The translations under genes were made by a program, and so were the position numbers. From contig JAGOTP010000008.1 of NCBI GenBank assembly GCA_018061755.1, forward strand, positions 1 to 47,785: a DNA stretch of 47,785 nt. Reading direction: 5' to 3'. Shown one piece after another: positions 17,478 through 26,734 of this stretch (positions are counted from its first letter, which is position 1; every line of letters starts with the position of its first letter). The notes under the pieces are model-generated. The model searched no databases. It was not told where the DNA came from and was given only the letters and a program-made list of their open reading frames with translations. Source of the DNA: Patescibacteria group bacterium. Its GTDB lineage: Bacteria > Patescibacteriota > Patescibacteriia > 2-12-FULL-60-25.

Positions 17478-20400
17478 TTAGGCGTTGACGGCTTCAATCA
17501 TCCCTCTCCAACCAGCTTTTTTCGCCATACCATCGATCGAGCGCAAGTTTTTCACGACCAGAACGAAATTCGATGGTGGCCGTAAATCCGCTTCTCGCAG
17601 ACTCTGTAACAAGGTCTGAGAGGTACGGACATCCAGACTGCGACTGGCTTTTTTGATCGCACGCGTTACATCTGCGGGCATCTCCCGTCCAAGGACCGTT
17701 GTAAAATACTCCTCCAGAGCACGCGCTCGACCTGATTCCGACGGATCCATAAACAGGCTCTGCATCAATGACTGATCTGAGGCGCTGAGATCGAGATAGA
17801 GGGTACGATCGAACAAGACCAACTCATTATCCGTCGTAACCGCCTCATTCCCCGGATGAATATCAGACAAGGCCTGGCCTTGCAACAATTGACCGACGTA
17901 GGATACGGCTAATAGACGAACTAACGCTTTCACATCATGTTTATCTTTCTTCAGCTCCGACCAACGAGTGAAGTTCTTGGCTTCAACGAATTCTTCCTGA
18001 ATACACTCTGGTCGTTCCGGACCAAAAGAACGAGGAACACGTAGACGGTACCGACCGCCCTCATCCGAGAATTGATTCCAGCGTTCACGGAACGCAGCAT
18101 CTTTTTCAATAAATCCTCGGAAATCGATTTCACGATAGAGCGAATCAGCGACATCCTCAATCAATCCAGGGAGAAGACGGTACGCACCCCCATGCGCCTT
18201 GGCCAAACGGTCAGCCGAACGAAGATACAACCCCTTCGCACGATCCAAATGATAGGCGACGTTTGGGTTCAAGGTTTTCAGAACACGCTCTTCTCCCTCG
18301 TGGGTGGTTGCTCGCACAACCGTAAAGAGCGAACCGCCACCAATGCGAGCGCCGATCGTCCGATAGACCTTCCAAAAATCTGGCCAGACTCGCTCCAGAT
18401 AATGAAGCATAACGAAACGCGACTGTCCTTCTACCCGATCGTAGACATCGGCTAAATCGCGTTCTTCAGCGACCGTCAGGTTGGCCACCTGGCCTGCACT
18501 TTGTAAACCACGAACAGCTAAGGCAGAAGAATACGAAACGGTCGCCTTCACAAAACCGAGTGGCGTATGCTCCCCCACCTCCTTCACCTCACCCTGTCCA
18601 GTTTTTGAACGTATCGCCTCTAGCAACTTTCCTTCCGCATACCACATCCAGTTCTGATCATAATCCCACGGACGTTGCATTCCCACAGAACTCGGCACCT
18701 GCCAAGCATCAAGATCATTCACATCCAACTGTATCTCAAGATCCTTCTGCAACGTCTCAAGATAAGGGACTTGGCTCCAAGAAGTCTGAGCAGAAGCAGG
18801 TCCGCGTCTGAATGATTCATCTCGCAACAGAGCCACGAGACCAAGATAGATTGTTTCCCATTCGTCATCGTCCATCAACGAGGTCTCGACGCGCTCAATC
18901 ACCTTAGTCAAAGTGCTGTCTTCACCTTTTTTGATCCATTGTTCACGTAATGCTTTTACAACCTTAGCTTTTGACACATGATCGCGTAACAGTCCATTCG
19001 GCCCACCGAGTATTTTCCGAAGGAGTAAATGTCTACCAACATCTTTTGAACGGTACAATGCCTCCAAAAGAGAATTTGCCATCCTGACCACAGCTCCTCC
19101 CAGATACGCCCTATTTGCGTTTCTCGCTGAAGTTCGTACTTCGCCCGTCACATCTTCAGTCAGCATTTCCTCCACGTGCGCATCATCCGCGGCTTGTATC
19201 TCTAAGATCTGCATGTTTCTCCAAGCTTGCCGCAACAAAAACGTACGTAAACGACTATCATCCTCCTTCGTTAAAATAGCTGCCTGCACAAATTCCAGGA
19301 GTTCATCGGCAGAGAGGGCTGGCAATATTTTTTCAGCAAAAATCGCCATGCCATGAGAAAGTACTCCGTTTTGCTCAATATATTCGACCTTTTTTTCGAG
19401 AGTAGACACGGCTGCACGGTAATCCGTTTGGGTAAACGGCTCACGCTCGGCCAACTCCCTCGCCACCACGACGCCTGGTAACTCCGGATCCCGCTCCCCA
19501 GCACCAATCACAGCCGTTACTTTTTCAACAAATGAACGCTGTTTGAACATTAGTGACTGAGCCAACCAATCGGCATACTCCGCACGAATAGAAGCATCTT
19601 GAAGTAAACTCCCTAAACCAACACGTTCCTCAAAGGAAATCGTTTCCATTTCACCCGACGCCAGAGCTTCGGCTACGCGATTCAATACGGGACCGATTCG
19701 TCCACTTTCTTTCCATCTTATAGGCAGCAAAGCGACAATTCTAGGTTCATGCAATAGTCTGACAAGTTCTCGTACCGAAGGAGCTTTCGAGAGGAAGGCG
19801 ACAAAACAATGAATCTTAAATCTATCGCCGTCCTCAATTGTGCCAGTGAGATGCTGAGTCAGCTGAAGTACTTCGATAAGACCGGCTTCATCCAGATTCA
19901 TGATCTCATCCTGTGCAGCCATCGCCTCTTCCACCTCCTGAGCCATCTTGAGCACGAGTGAAATATTCAAGTTTTTACTATCCCGATCTCCAGACAAAGG
20001 AACTGCATCATCAAATCCCTCGTGTCGTCGCAGGTGGACAACATTTTCGTAAGTCTTTGACAAAGCACTGACACCCATCCGTGCCTTAGCATATAAAACT
20101 AACTGCTTGGCAACCGTTGAAAATCCTTCAAACGCGGGATGCGTCAACACCACTGTTCGAATAATCGAGAATTCCATCAATCGAAATACCGTCTCCTCCT
20201 CGTTCCTTGAAAGAGCCTCTATACCCTTCAATACGCCTTGAAAGGTCTTGAATTGTTTAAACAAATCGCACACATTCTCCGTAAACCCATCAAATGCCTC
20301 TTGCGTGTATCCCTCTCGAAAAAAATAATCCTTCTCACCGGTCTTCTTCTGGATCTTCATCAGTACATCGCTCTCGGGATCAATCACCTCCTCCTGTCCA

Positions 20401-21968
20401 AGCAAAGCAACCGCTCTTGGATGAGCGAATAATCTTCTTCTCAAAGCGATCACCCGCTGGCTCCCCGCGAACACATGATCTCGAATGAGCGAAGACACCT
20501 CTTTTGGTACAGCAACCGAGATCGCCCATTCGTCGAAGATGTGATGAGCTGCCTCCCTATAGCCAGTCGATACCTCCCCCGTCTGAGGAGCATCTTGCAG
20601 CATCTGCACGCTGGTACGCACCATAGGAGTTACCGCATCCCACCATGCTGCGCACGCTTCATCCGTTTGTGGCACAGTCGGAAATTTACTCACCAGCCAA
20701 TGGGCACAAGCGTCTTTTAGATCGGATTTCTGCCTGACCAACCCCAATCCTTCTTCTCCTGAACCACTGGTTAAGCTCTGCATCGTATCCAATGCAGCAC
20801 TTACACCCGTTCCTATAAAGCTCATGAACTCAAGCTCTCTACGCATGTAATACCAACAGTCTTGAGTAGCCTGTTCGGGCAATACCGTGCGTGCGGCATA
20901 GACGGCAGATACCGCCAAGCCAACCGCTAATGGCTCTTTTCGATAAGCGTCGTGCACCGATAGCCTCTCAGCCAACCGTCCGGCCAAAACGTTCATTGGC
21001 GGAAAAGCACAGTCATGCAGCATGCGTTTGCCAGCACGGATAGCCTTCGCAATAGGTACTTCATGGAAACGCTCCCACATTGCCTGTAAGGCTTCTGGCA
21101 AGAGACATACGGGGACTCGTCGAGCTTCAGCCAACTGCCGCTCCAGCAATTCTTTGGCCGCTGGCGCTTTCATTTCAAATGATCGCTCATGTAACGCAGG
21201 AAACCCATGGGTTCCCCGTCGTTCATCTGCCCAACCTGCAACACGCTCATCCAACGGCATCAATGGCCTATTCGTGTTCGGTAAATGGATGGTGGCAAGC
21301 AGCTCCGTGATATTCAGCCCACGCTCATGCGTAGACCCATGCACAGAGCCACCACTACCCCTCCCTTCACGACGCGCCATCTCTTCTAAAAATTGTTTGT
21401 ACGCCAAGGCATTAAACCCAAGTTTATCCAATTCGATAATGGCACCTTGCAGATCAGCAATAAATTCATGAGCACGACCAGCGCTCATGCCTTCCATGAC
21501 ACTCGTCATGACCGATTCTCCGGCTCGCTCTTTCCCTTGCACCTTCTTAGCTTTCTCGTATCTCGCCTCTGTATGTTTACGCTGAAAATGAGTCCACTCG
21601 TGCAACAATATCCCTAAAGTAGCCTCTGGGGCTTGCGCTTGCTTGACCAACTTAGGCGTAATAAAAAACGTTCCGTCAGCAAAAGCGCAAGCATTAGCCG
21701 TCGGATCGTAAGGCGCAACCAAGACGCGGCAATCTTTTAGCTGTGGCAATAGACCAGCTAATTTCGATACATATGTCTGTAACGGATGATCCGGATCGCA
21801 ATATCCGATATCAAAGGTCATTCGCCTTCTCGCGCGCAAAACGAGTCTCCCAAATTCTGTGTGAAGCGCCTCAACATCTTTTGGCCACCATAGCGGATCA
21901 TCAAAGCGTTTAGGCAACTCTTCTCGTTGCTCAGTTGAGTTCGCGTCTAGTTTATTTTCAAAGGACAT
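17478..21968 (-). CDS. Giant fusion: M48-like zinc metalloprotease domain plus ABC1/UbiB-like kinase domain
   Basis: 1496 residues with no signal peptide or transmembrane helix, so probably cytoplasmic. Residues ~60-230 follow the M48 peptidase layout: NACAFADGTFFITPKLV, zinc motif HEWTH (123-127), third-ligand region EFIADLQ (Glu168), then GSTHERGLNI in place of the usual STHP. A long alpha-helical middle (about 250-1150) matches nothing I know. Residues ~1190-1480 resemble the ABC1/UbiB/ADCK atypical kinase fold: glycine-rich IGGGSLFTVVRA, Lys in RVLKTLNP (~1230), REIDF (~1278), SDIHPGN (~1370) and Asp in LFDR (~1385). The chemistry-bearing residues are present in both domains. Lies 9 bp after recJ and 14 bp before rnhA. 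Substrate and role unknown. Confidence 0.82.
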   Translation of the reverse strand: MSFENKLDANSTEQREELPKRFDDPLWWPKDVEALHTEFGRLVLRARRRMTFDIGYCDPDHPLQTYVSKLAGLLPQLKDCRVLVAPYDPTANACAFADGTFFITPKLVKQAQAPEATLGILLHEWTHFQRKHTEARYEKAKKVQGKERAGESVMTSVMEGMSAGRAHEFIADLQGAIIELDKLGFNALAYKQFLEEMARREGRGSGGSVHGSTHERGLNITELLATIHLPNTNRPLMPLDERVAGWADERRGTHGFPALHERSFEMKAPAAKELLERQLAEARRVPVCLLPEALQAMWERFHEVPIAKAIRAGKRMLHDCAFPPMNVLAGRLAERLSVHDAYRKEPLAVGLAVSAVYAARTVLPEQATQDCWYYMRRELEFMSFIGTGVSAALDTMQSLTSGSGEEGLGLVRQKSDLKDACAHWLVSKFPTVPQTDEACAAWWDAVTPMVRTSVQMLQDAPQTGEVSTGYREAAHHIFDEWAISVAVPKEVSSLIRDHVFAGSQRVIALRRRLFAHPRAVALLGQEEVIDPESDVLMKIQKKTGEKDYFFREGYTQEAFDGFTENVCDLFKQFKTFQGVLKGIEALSRNEEETVFRLMEFSIIRTVVLTHPAFEGFSTVAKQLVLYAKARMGVSALSKTYENVVHLRRHEGFDDAVPLSGDRDSKNLNISLVLKMAQEVEEAMAAQDEIMNLDEAGLIEVLQLTQHLTGTIEDGDRFKIHCFVAFLSKAPSVRELVRLLHEPRIVALLPIRWKESGRIGPVLNRVAEALASGEMETISFEERVGLGSLLQDASIRAEYADWLAQSLMFKQRSFVEKVTAVIGAGERDPELPGVVVARELAEREPFTQTDYRAAVSTLEKKVEYIEQNGVLSHGMAIFAEKILPALSADELLEFVQAAILTKEDDSRLRTFLLRQAWRNMQILEIQAADDAHVEEMLTEDVTGEVRTSARNANRAYLGGAVVRMANSLLEALYRSKDVGRHLLLRKILGGPNGLLRDHVSKAKVVKALREQWIKKGEDSTLTKVIERVETSLMDDDEWETIYLGLVALLRDESFRRGPASAQTSWSQVPYLETLQKDLEIQLDVNDLDAWQVPSSVGMQRPWDYDQNWMWYAEGKLLEAIRSKTGQGEVKEVGEHTPLGFVKATVSYSSALAVRGLQSAGQVANLTVAEERDLADVYDRVEGQSRFVMLHYLERVWPDFWKVYRTIGARIGGGSLFTVVRATTHEGEERVLKTLNPNVAYHLDRAKGLYLRSADRLAKAHGGAYRLLPGLIEDVADSLYREIDFRGFIEKDAAFRERWNQFSDEGGRYRLRVPRSFGPERPECIQEEFVEAKNFTRWSELKKDKHDVKALVRLLAVSYVGQLLQGQALSDIHPGNEAVTTDNELVLFDRTLYLDLSASDQSLMQSLFMDPSESGRARALEEYFTTVLGREMPADVTRAIKKASRSLDVRTSQTLLQSLREADLRPPSNFVLVVKNLRSIDGMAKKAGWRGMIEAVNA

Positions 21969-21977
21969 ACAAACAAC

Positions 21978-23750
21978 TTAATCAAGCTGTACTTCAAAAT
22001 CCTTCATGACTAACTGTACGTCTTTTCGCCCATTCCATTCATTCATGCCCACATGATACACGAGATCAACTCGTGCGCCGACCCGCAATTCTGACAAACG
22101 ACCACCCAATTTGAACCCAATGACTTTGCGCATCACTCCCCCGTCGGCCACCGTCAAGCGCAAATGCGCTTGAGTTGAACCGATAGCATCAGCTTTCGTC
22201 ACCAACAGATTATTCGAACGAAAAAGTGGCTTCGCGTTACCTTCCCCGAATGGCTCCAGTCGTTTCACTTCATCGACAAATGCTTCCGTAGCCTGATTCA
22301 ACGAGAGATCAGCATCGATCAAGAGCGTTGGCGTTGGCAACCCTCCTTCAAAGGCTGCGGCCGCGTGCGCATGAAGATCTTCAGCAATCTTTGGCAAGTG
22401 TTCAGGATCAGCCAGAGCAAAGCCACAGGCCTGGATATGCCCTCCAATACGTGTCAGACGATCACCCCCCGCTGTCCGCATGGCTACTGTAATATCGTAG
22501 GCTGCTGTTGAACGACCGGATCCAATCCAAGTTCCTTCGTGCGAACCAACCACGACCGTGGGACGAGCAAATCGCTCCAAAAAGCGACCGGCCACCAACC
22601 CAACCAAGGCGGGCGACCAGTTCTCATCCCAAAGAAACAGAGCTGATTTATCCGCCTTATCCAATTCGCTAATGGAATAGCGCTCCAAGAGCTGTTTTTC
22701 CGCTTGATCCATCATACGACGGGTCGCCTCTTGCCGTTCGCGATTGCAACGCTCTAGCTCTGTCGCCAAAGTAGTGGCCTCTTCCTGTGATTCAGCCAAG
22801 AGTAAGCGGAGCGCCAAACTCGCATGATCCATCCGACCTGCTGCGTTAATGCGCGGACCGATCGCGAAGCCGATCGATTCGGTATCAATTGAACCAGGCA
22901 CCAAACCAGCCGCATCGATCAGAGCCAAAAGCCCAGGACGACGTGTCTTATTCAAGACGCGTAAACCGTAGGTTTCGAGCAGGCGATTTTCACCAATGAG
23001 AGGCACAACGTCTGTGATCGTCGCGATCGCAACCAGATCCAGCAACCACTTCTCCCAACCCACTGGAATCTCCAAACCACGACGACGCGCCTCGTCCAAC
23101 AAAGCCGTCGCAAATTTAAAGGCCACCCCAACCGCTGCAAGTTTTTTAAAAGGATAGGTTTCCTCTGGCAATCCTGGATGAATCAACCAACCATCGGGCA
23201 AAATATCACCAAACTGATGATGATCAACCACGATCACGTCCATATCAGCCTGGCGCGCCAGAGCCACCTCGTCCACACACGAAATACCACAATCGACCGT
23301 GATCAAGACTTTCGTGCCGCGCTCTTTCAGTTTCGCGATGGTGGCTTTATGGATCCCGTAGCCCTCTTTGTCACGATGAGGGATGTAATAGTCAATGACA
23401 CTGTCTTGGCCCGTTCGGCTCGTTAAACGCCGTTCTATCTCCCGTAAGGTGCTAATCAAGACAGTCGAACCCGTGATTCCATCGGCATCATAATCCCCGT
23501 GAACTGTGATCAAATCGCCCGCTTCGAGAGCCAAGAATACGCGATTCATCGCCGGCACCAGATGCCGGAATTGCGAGGGATCATGCACCTGCGTCTCCCA
23601 AGAGGGCGAGAGAAACATGTCTGCCTCCTCAAAAGAACGAATCCCCCGCTGCCAAAGCAAAGTCGCAACCAAAGGCGACACCCGTGGCTGCCAGGCTTCA
23701 ATCTCAGAGGCCTGCGGGGAAGGACGAAGGGACCAGGTATACGAAGACAT
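21978..23750 (-). CDS. recJ: Single-stranded-DNA-specific exonuclease RecJ
   Basis: 590 residues from ATG 23750 (MSSYTWSLRPS, a typical RecJ N-terminus). DHH phosphoesterase motifs are in order: HGDYDADGITGST (motif I), VDCGIS, VVDHHQFGD (DHH motif III) and the DHHA1 part with GRINAAGRMDHASLAL and GGHIQACGFAL. It degrades 5'-ended single strands in recombination and repair. First of three closely spaced genes with the M48/ABC1 fusion and rnhA. No strong ribosome site; a GGG lies 4-6 nt before ATG. Confidence 0.97.
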   Translation of the reverse strand: MSSYTWSLRPSPQASEIEAWQPRVSPLVATLLWQRGIRSFEEADMFLSPSWETQVHDPSQFRHLVPAMNRVFLALEAGDLITVHGDYDADGITGSTVLISTLREIERRLTSRTGQDSVIDYYIPHRDKEGYGIHKATIAKLKERGTKVLITVDCGISCVDEVALARQADMDVIVVDHHQFGDILPDGWLIHPGLPEETYPFKKLAAVGVAFKFATALLDEARRRGLEIPVGWEKWLLDLVAIATITDVVPLIGENRLLETYGLRVLNKTRRPGLLALIDAAGLVPGSIDTESIGFAIGPRINAAGRMDHASLALRLLLAESQEEATTLATELERCNRERQEATRRMMDQAEKQLLERYSISELDKADKSALFLWDENWSPALVGLVAGRFLERFARPTVVVGSHEGTWIGSGRSTAAYDITVAMRTAGGDRLTRIGGHIQACGFALADPEHLPKIAEDLHAHAAAAFEGGLPTPTLLIDADLSLNQATEAFVDEVKRLEPFGEGNAKPLFRSNNLLVTKADAIGSTQAHLRLTVADGGVMRKVIGFKLGGRLSELRVGARVDLVYHVGMNEWNGRKDVQLVMKDFEVQLD

Positions 23751-23836
23751 GCAACCCAGTGTGACGAGGATGCAGGCGCAGGGCAAGCAGTCGTCAGCTA
23801 TCAGCCTCCATCACCCACGGGCAGACCCTCCTACTG

Positions 23837-23929
23837 TTAAAACTGCAGCGCCAAAAGCGGCAACACCATCAAGGCGATCATGATAATCGCGACAATCTTC
23901 ATCCACATCGTCAAACGTTCACGTTGCAT
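23837..23929 (-). CDS. Predicted 30-residue single-pass membrane peptide
   Basis: A short frame 10 bp after the lepA stop encodes a basic N-terminus (MQRERLTMWMK) and one strongly hydrophobic helix of about 18 residues ending at the C-terminus. Topology looks like N-in with the tail in the membrane. No ribosome site is evident, so expression would depend on coupling to lepA. A similar-sized peptide precedes the flippase at 42.6 kb. It could be chance, but a charged cap plus a clean helix is unusual for random sequence. Confidence 0.42.
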   Translation of the reverse strand: MQRERLTMWMKIVAIIMIALMVLPLLALQF

Positions 23930-23939
23930 AGAGAAATAA

Positions 23940-25745
23940 TTAATTACCACGACGTAATACTTTAATAAAGGCTTCTGGTGGGATCTCAACACCGCCCACA
24001 CCCATCGATAACATGCGCTCTTTCCCCTTTTTCTGCTTTTGCAACAGCTTAGATTTGCGCGAGTAGTCACCCCCCGACATCTTGGCCAAAACATCTTTGC
24101 GGAACGGATTGATGCGATCAGACGCCAGAATCTTGGCACCGATGACCGCTTGGAGTTTGATTGCGAACTGCGCACGAGGCAACTCCTCTTTCAAGGTCGC
24201 GATAATCTCACGCCCGCGTCGATCTGCCTCGGTCGTATGCAGCAAAGTCGCCAGCGCCTCAACCGGTTCTTCCGCTACATGAATATCCAAACGAACAACC
24301 TCTGATGGCCGGAAGTCGGCGAAATCGTAGTTCAGCGAAGCATAACCGGCAGTAGCGCTCTTCAGTTTGTCATAGAAATCCACGATAACCGAAGCCAACG
24401 GCATAGCATAATGCAAAATCGCGCGCTGCATGTCCAAATATTCCGTTGTTTTATATTCGCCTCGACGATCCTGTACCAGAGCCATGACGTTCCCGATATA
24501 TTCTTTTGGACAGACGATATCGACCGTTGACCATGGCTCGCGCGTTTCAGCAATACGTGATGGATCAGGAAAATCTCCAGGCGATTTCACAAACTTCTCT
24601 TCCCCATCAGTTAATGTGACTTCATACCCCACGGACGGCGTCGTGATGACGATATCCATGTCGAATTCGCGGATCAACCGCTGCTGCAAAATTTCCAAAT
24701 GCAACATGCCAAGCAATCCACAACGAAAACCAAAACCGAGGGCAGTCGAATGCTCTGGATCAAACGTCAATGCCGCGTCACTTAACTTGAGTTTCAAAAT
24801 GGCATCACGCAACTTTTCATACTCGGACCCGTCCGATGGAAAGACACCCGCGTAAACCATGGGTCGTACTTCACGATAGCCAGGCAGCTGAGCAACGTCT
24901 GCGTCACCAGTTAACGAGACCGTATCACCAACACGCACGGCTTGAATATCTTTCAAACCAGTAACCAAATATCCAATCTCACCCGTTTCCAGTCGGCCAG
25001 ATTTCGTATGCTCTGGTTTCAGATAGCCGACTTCTAGCGCTTCACTCGTTGTTTCCGTCGCCAAGAAACGCACCTTACTACGCTCTTGCAACACGCCATC
25101 CATACAACGAATATAAGCAATGACGCCTTGGTAATCATCGTATTTCGAATCGAAAATGATCGCGCGACCACGAGCGTTCGGATCACCTTGGGGCGGAGGG
25201 ACATCTTGTACGATTCGTTCCAAAATTTCCTTCACACCTTCCCCCGTTTTGCCAGAAGCACAAAGAATTTCCTCCCGTTTGCAACCAATGAGCTGCATCA
25301 ATTCATTACCGCGACGTTCAACGTCCGAGTTTGGCAAGTCGACTTTATTCAAAACTGGGATAATCGTCAGATTTTGATCGATCGCTAAATAGAGGTTTGC
25401 GATAGTCTGCGCTTGAACGCCCTGTGTTGAGTCAACCAACAAAATAGCTCCTTCGACAGCTGCTAAAGAACGAGAGACTTCGTAGGTAAAGTCGACGTGA
25501 CCAGGGGTATCGATCAGATTCAGTTCGTACTCGATCCCATCCTTGGCCGTGTATTTCATGCGTGCCGGCTGAAGTTTGATGGTAATCCCACGTTCACGTT
25601 CCAGTTCCATCGTATCGAGCAACTGCTCTTTCATGCGACGCTTCTCGACCGTGCCTGTCAATTCCAACAAACGATCGGCTAAAGTCGATTTTCCATGATC
25701 GATATGGGCGATAATGCAGAAATTCCGGATGCGTGACTGGTCCAT
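23940..25745 (-). CDS. lepA: Elongation factor 4 (LepA), ribosome-associated GTPase
   Basis: 601 residues, full length. G-domain motifs: AHIDHGKST (G1), RERGITIK (G2), DTPGHVDF (G3), NKVD (G4). Then EF-G-like domains II, III and V, and the LepA-specific C-terminal domain ending near GGVEIPPEAF. LepA acts on the ribosome in biogenesis and at stalled or mis-translocated states. Start ATG 25745 (MDQSRIRNFCIIAHIDHGK) matches the family N-terminus. Confidence 0.98.
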   Translation of the reverse strand: MDQSRIRNFCIIAHIDHGKSTLADRLLELTGTVEKRRMKEQLLDTMELERERGITIKLQPARMKYTAKDGIEYELNLIDTPGHVDFTYEVSRSLAAVEGAILLVDSTQGVQAQTIANLYLAIDQNLTIIPVLNKVDLPNSDVERRGNELMQLIGCKREEILCASGKTGEGVKEILERIVQDVPPPQGDPNARGRAIIFDSKYDDYQGVIAYIRCMDGVLQERSKVRFLATETTSEALEVGYLKPEHTKSGRLETGEIGYLVTGLKDIQAVRVGDTVSLTGDADVAQLPGYREVRPMVYAGVFPSDGSEYEKLRDAILKLKLSDAALTFDPEHSTALGFGFRCGLLGMLHLEILQQRLIREFDMDIVITTPSVGYEVTLTDGEEKFVKSPGDFPDPSRIAETREPWSTVDIVCPKEYIGNVMALVQDRRGEYKTTEYLDMQRAILHYAMPLASVIVDFYDKLKSATAGYASLNYDFADFRPSEVVRLDIHVAEEPVEALATLLHTTEADRRGREIIATLKEELPRAQFAIKLQAVIGAKILASDRINPFRKDVLAKMSGGDYSRKSKLLQKQKKGKERMLSMGVGGVEIPPEAFIKVLRRGN

Positions 25746-25797
25746 GTTGGAATAGATCTTGCCGGATTTTCGCTAAACAGACAAGGTTATCCGCTTA

Positions 25798-25830
25798 TTC
25801 AAAACACCTCCCATCGGGAGGTGTTTTGAA
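25798..25830. terminator. Bidirectional intrinsic terminator
   Basis: A 15-bp perfect stem (TTCAAAACACCTCCC with GGGAGGTGTTTTGAA) encloses a 3-nt loop. It lies just past the stop of the coiled-coil protein gene (minus strand) and separates it from lepA. Confidence 0.93.
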
Positions 25831-25844
25831 TATTTCTGGAATAC

Positions 25845-26612
25845 TTAGGCTTTTAAGGCCGCCTGCAAGACTTCACGGGCTGTTTTTACCGCTGCTTCGT
25901 AGGCTTGCTTGGCTTGCGTTTCAGCTGCCTTGCGAGTGTTGCGAGCAGATTCTGTAACTGTCTTGAACTGAGTTTCAGCTGCCTTCACTGCAGACTTATA
26001 GGTATCGTTGGCCGACTTCACAGCTGCCTGGAAATCCTTGTTTGATTGGGCACGTTGCTCTTTCGTCCCCGTGCAACGTTGCTTCCAGACGTTGAAGGCG
26101 TTTTCAATAGCGGCTTTGCGAGTAGCGCTAGCGGCATCGACAGCGGCACGACGTGTAGCAAGAGCTGGGGCCTGCGTGGTGCGGAAAGTCTGTAGTGCCG
26201 CATCAATGGCAGTCTGACGGGTTTTCAGAGCAGTATCGACTGTTGCACGATACGTCACAAAAGCCTGCTTCTGAGCTTCTGTCAGATTCCGAGTTGAGAA
26301 TTTCACATCTTGTTCCGCACGGTTTTTGGTACGACGAGCTTCTTGTTCCGCTCGCTGATTACTCAATTTACTATTTTTTTCAGCGTAATTCTTTTCAATA
26401 CGCAGATTTTGCTCTTCACGATTATTTGAGACGCGCAACAAGTACTCAGCATAGCGATGTTCCAAGCCCAATTTCTTTTCTTCGTTGCGATAATTGCAAC
26501 GCACCAGATCAATCGCTGCAGGGGTAGAAGTTGGCTGCGCGGCAAACGTGGCTAGTGGAGCACCTGTCAAAATGGAAACCAGCGCAAAGGACGAGACAAA
26601 TTTCTTAAGCAT
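25845..26612 (-). CDS. Secreted coiled-coil protein of unknown function
   Basis: 255 residues. A signal peptide (MLKKFVSSFALVSILTGAPLATFA) is followed by an almost wholly helical chain. Residues ~50-105 are charged (Arg/Glu/Asn heptads). Residues ~120-255 are Ala-rich with a repeated TRxxAxxAA pattern (TRQTAIDAALQ, TRRAAVDAASA, TRKAAIENAF), suggesting 11-residue helical periodicity. Two Cys (after the signal and in KQRCTG) could form a disulfide via the Dsb system. It may be a periplasmic or surface spacer; no enzyme motif. Single-gene unit with terminator 25798-25830 and a -10 box 12 nt before ATG. Confidence 0.85.
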   Translation of the reverse strand: MLKKFVSSFALVSILTGAPLATFAAQPTSTPAAIDLVRCNYRNEEKKLGLEHRYAEYLLRVSNNREEQNLRIEKNYAEKNSKLSNQRAEQEARRTKNRAEQDVKFSTRNLTEAQKQAFVTYRATVDTALKTRQTAIDAALQTFRTTQAPALATRRAAVDAASATRKAAIENAFNVWKQRCTGTKEQRAQSNKDFQAAVKSANDTYKSAVKAAETQFKTVTESARNTRKAAETQAKQAYEAAVKTAREVLQAALKA

Positions 26613-26624
26613 AGGGTATTTTAA

Positions 26625-26630
26625 AGAATA
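26625..26630 (-). promoter_or_regulatory. -10 box for the coiled-coil protein gene
   Basis: Minus-strand TATTCT lies 12 nt before ATG 26612, giving a predicted leader of about 5 nt without a Shine-Dalgarno. No convincing -35. Confidence 0.4.
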
Positions 26631-26656
26631 AAGTCATTGAATGCCGCTATCTGGAA

Positions 26657-26677
26657 GAAAAGATGAGATCTTCATCT
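26657..26677 (-). terminator. Intrinsic terminator after murJ
   Basis: Minus strand: AGATGA, 5-nt loop, TCATCT, then TTTTC. It lies about 60 bp past the murJ stop and before the -10 box of the next gene. Stem only 6 bp, so moderate. Confidence 0.5.
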
Positions 26678-26734
26678 CCTCTGCACGTATGATACCGGTC
26701 GTTTCGTCTTTTGTTACAGAACAACACTAAGAAC

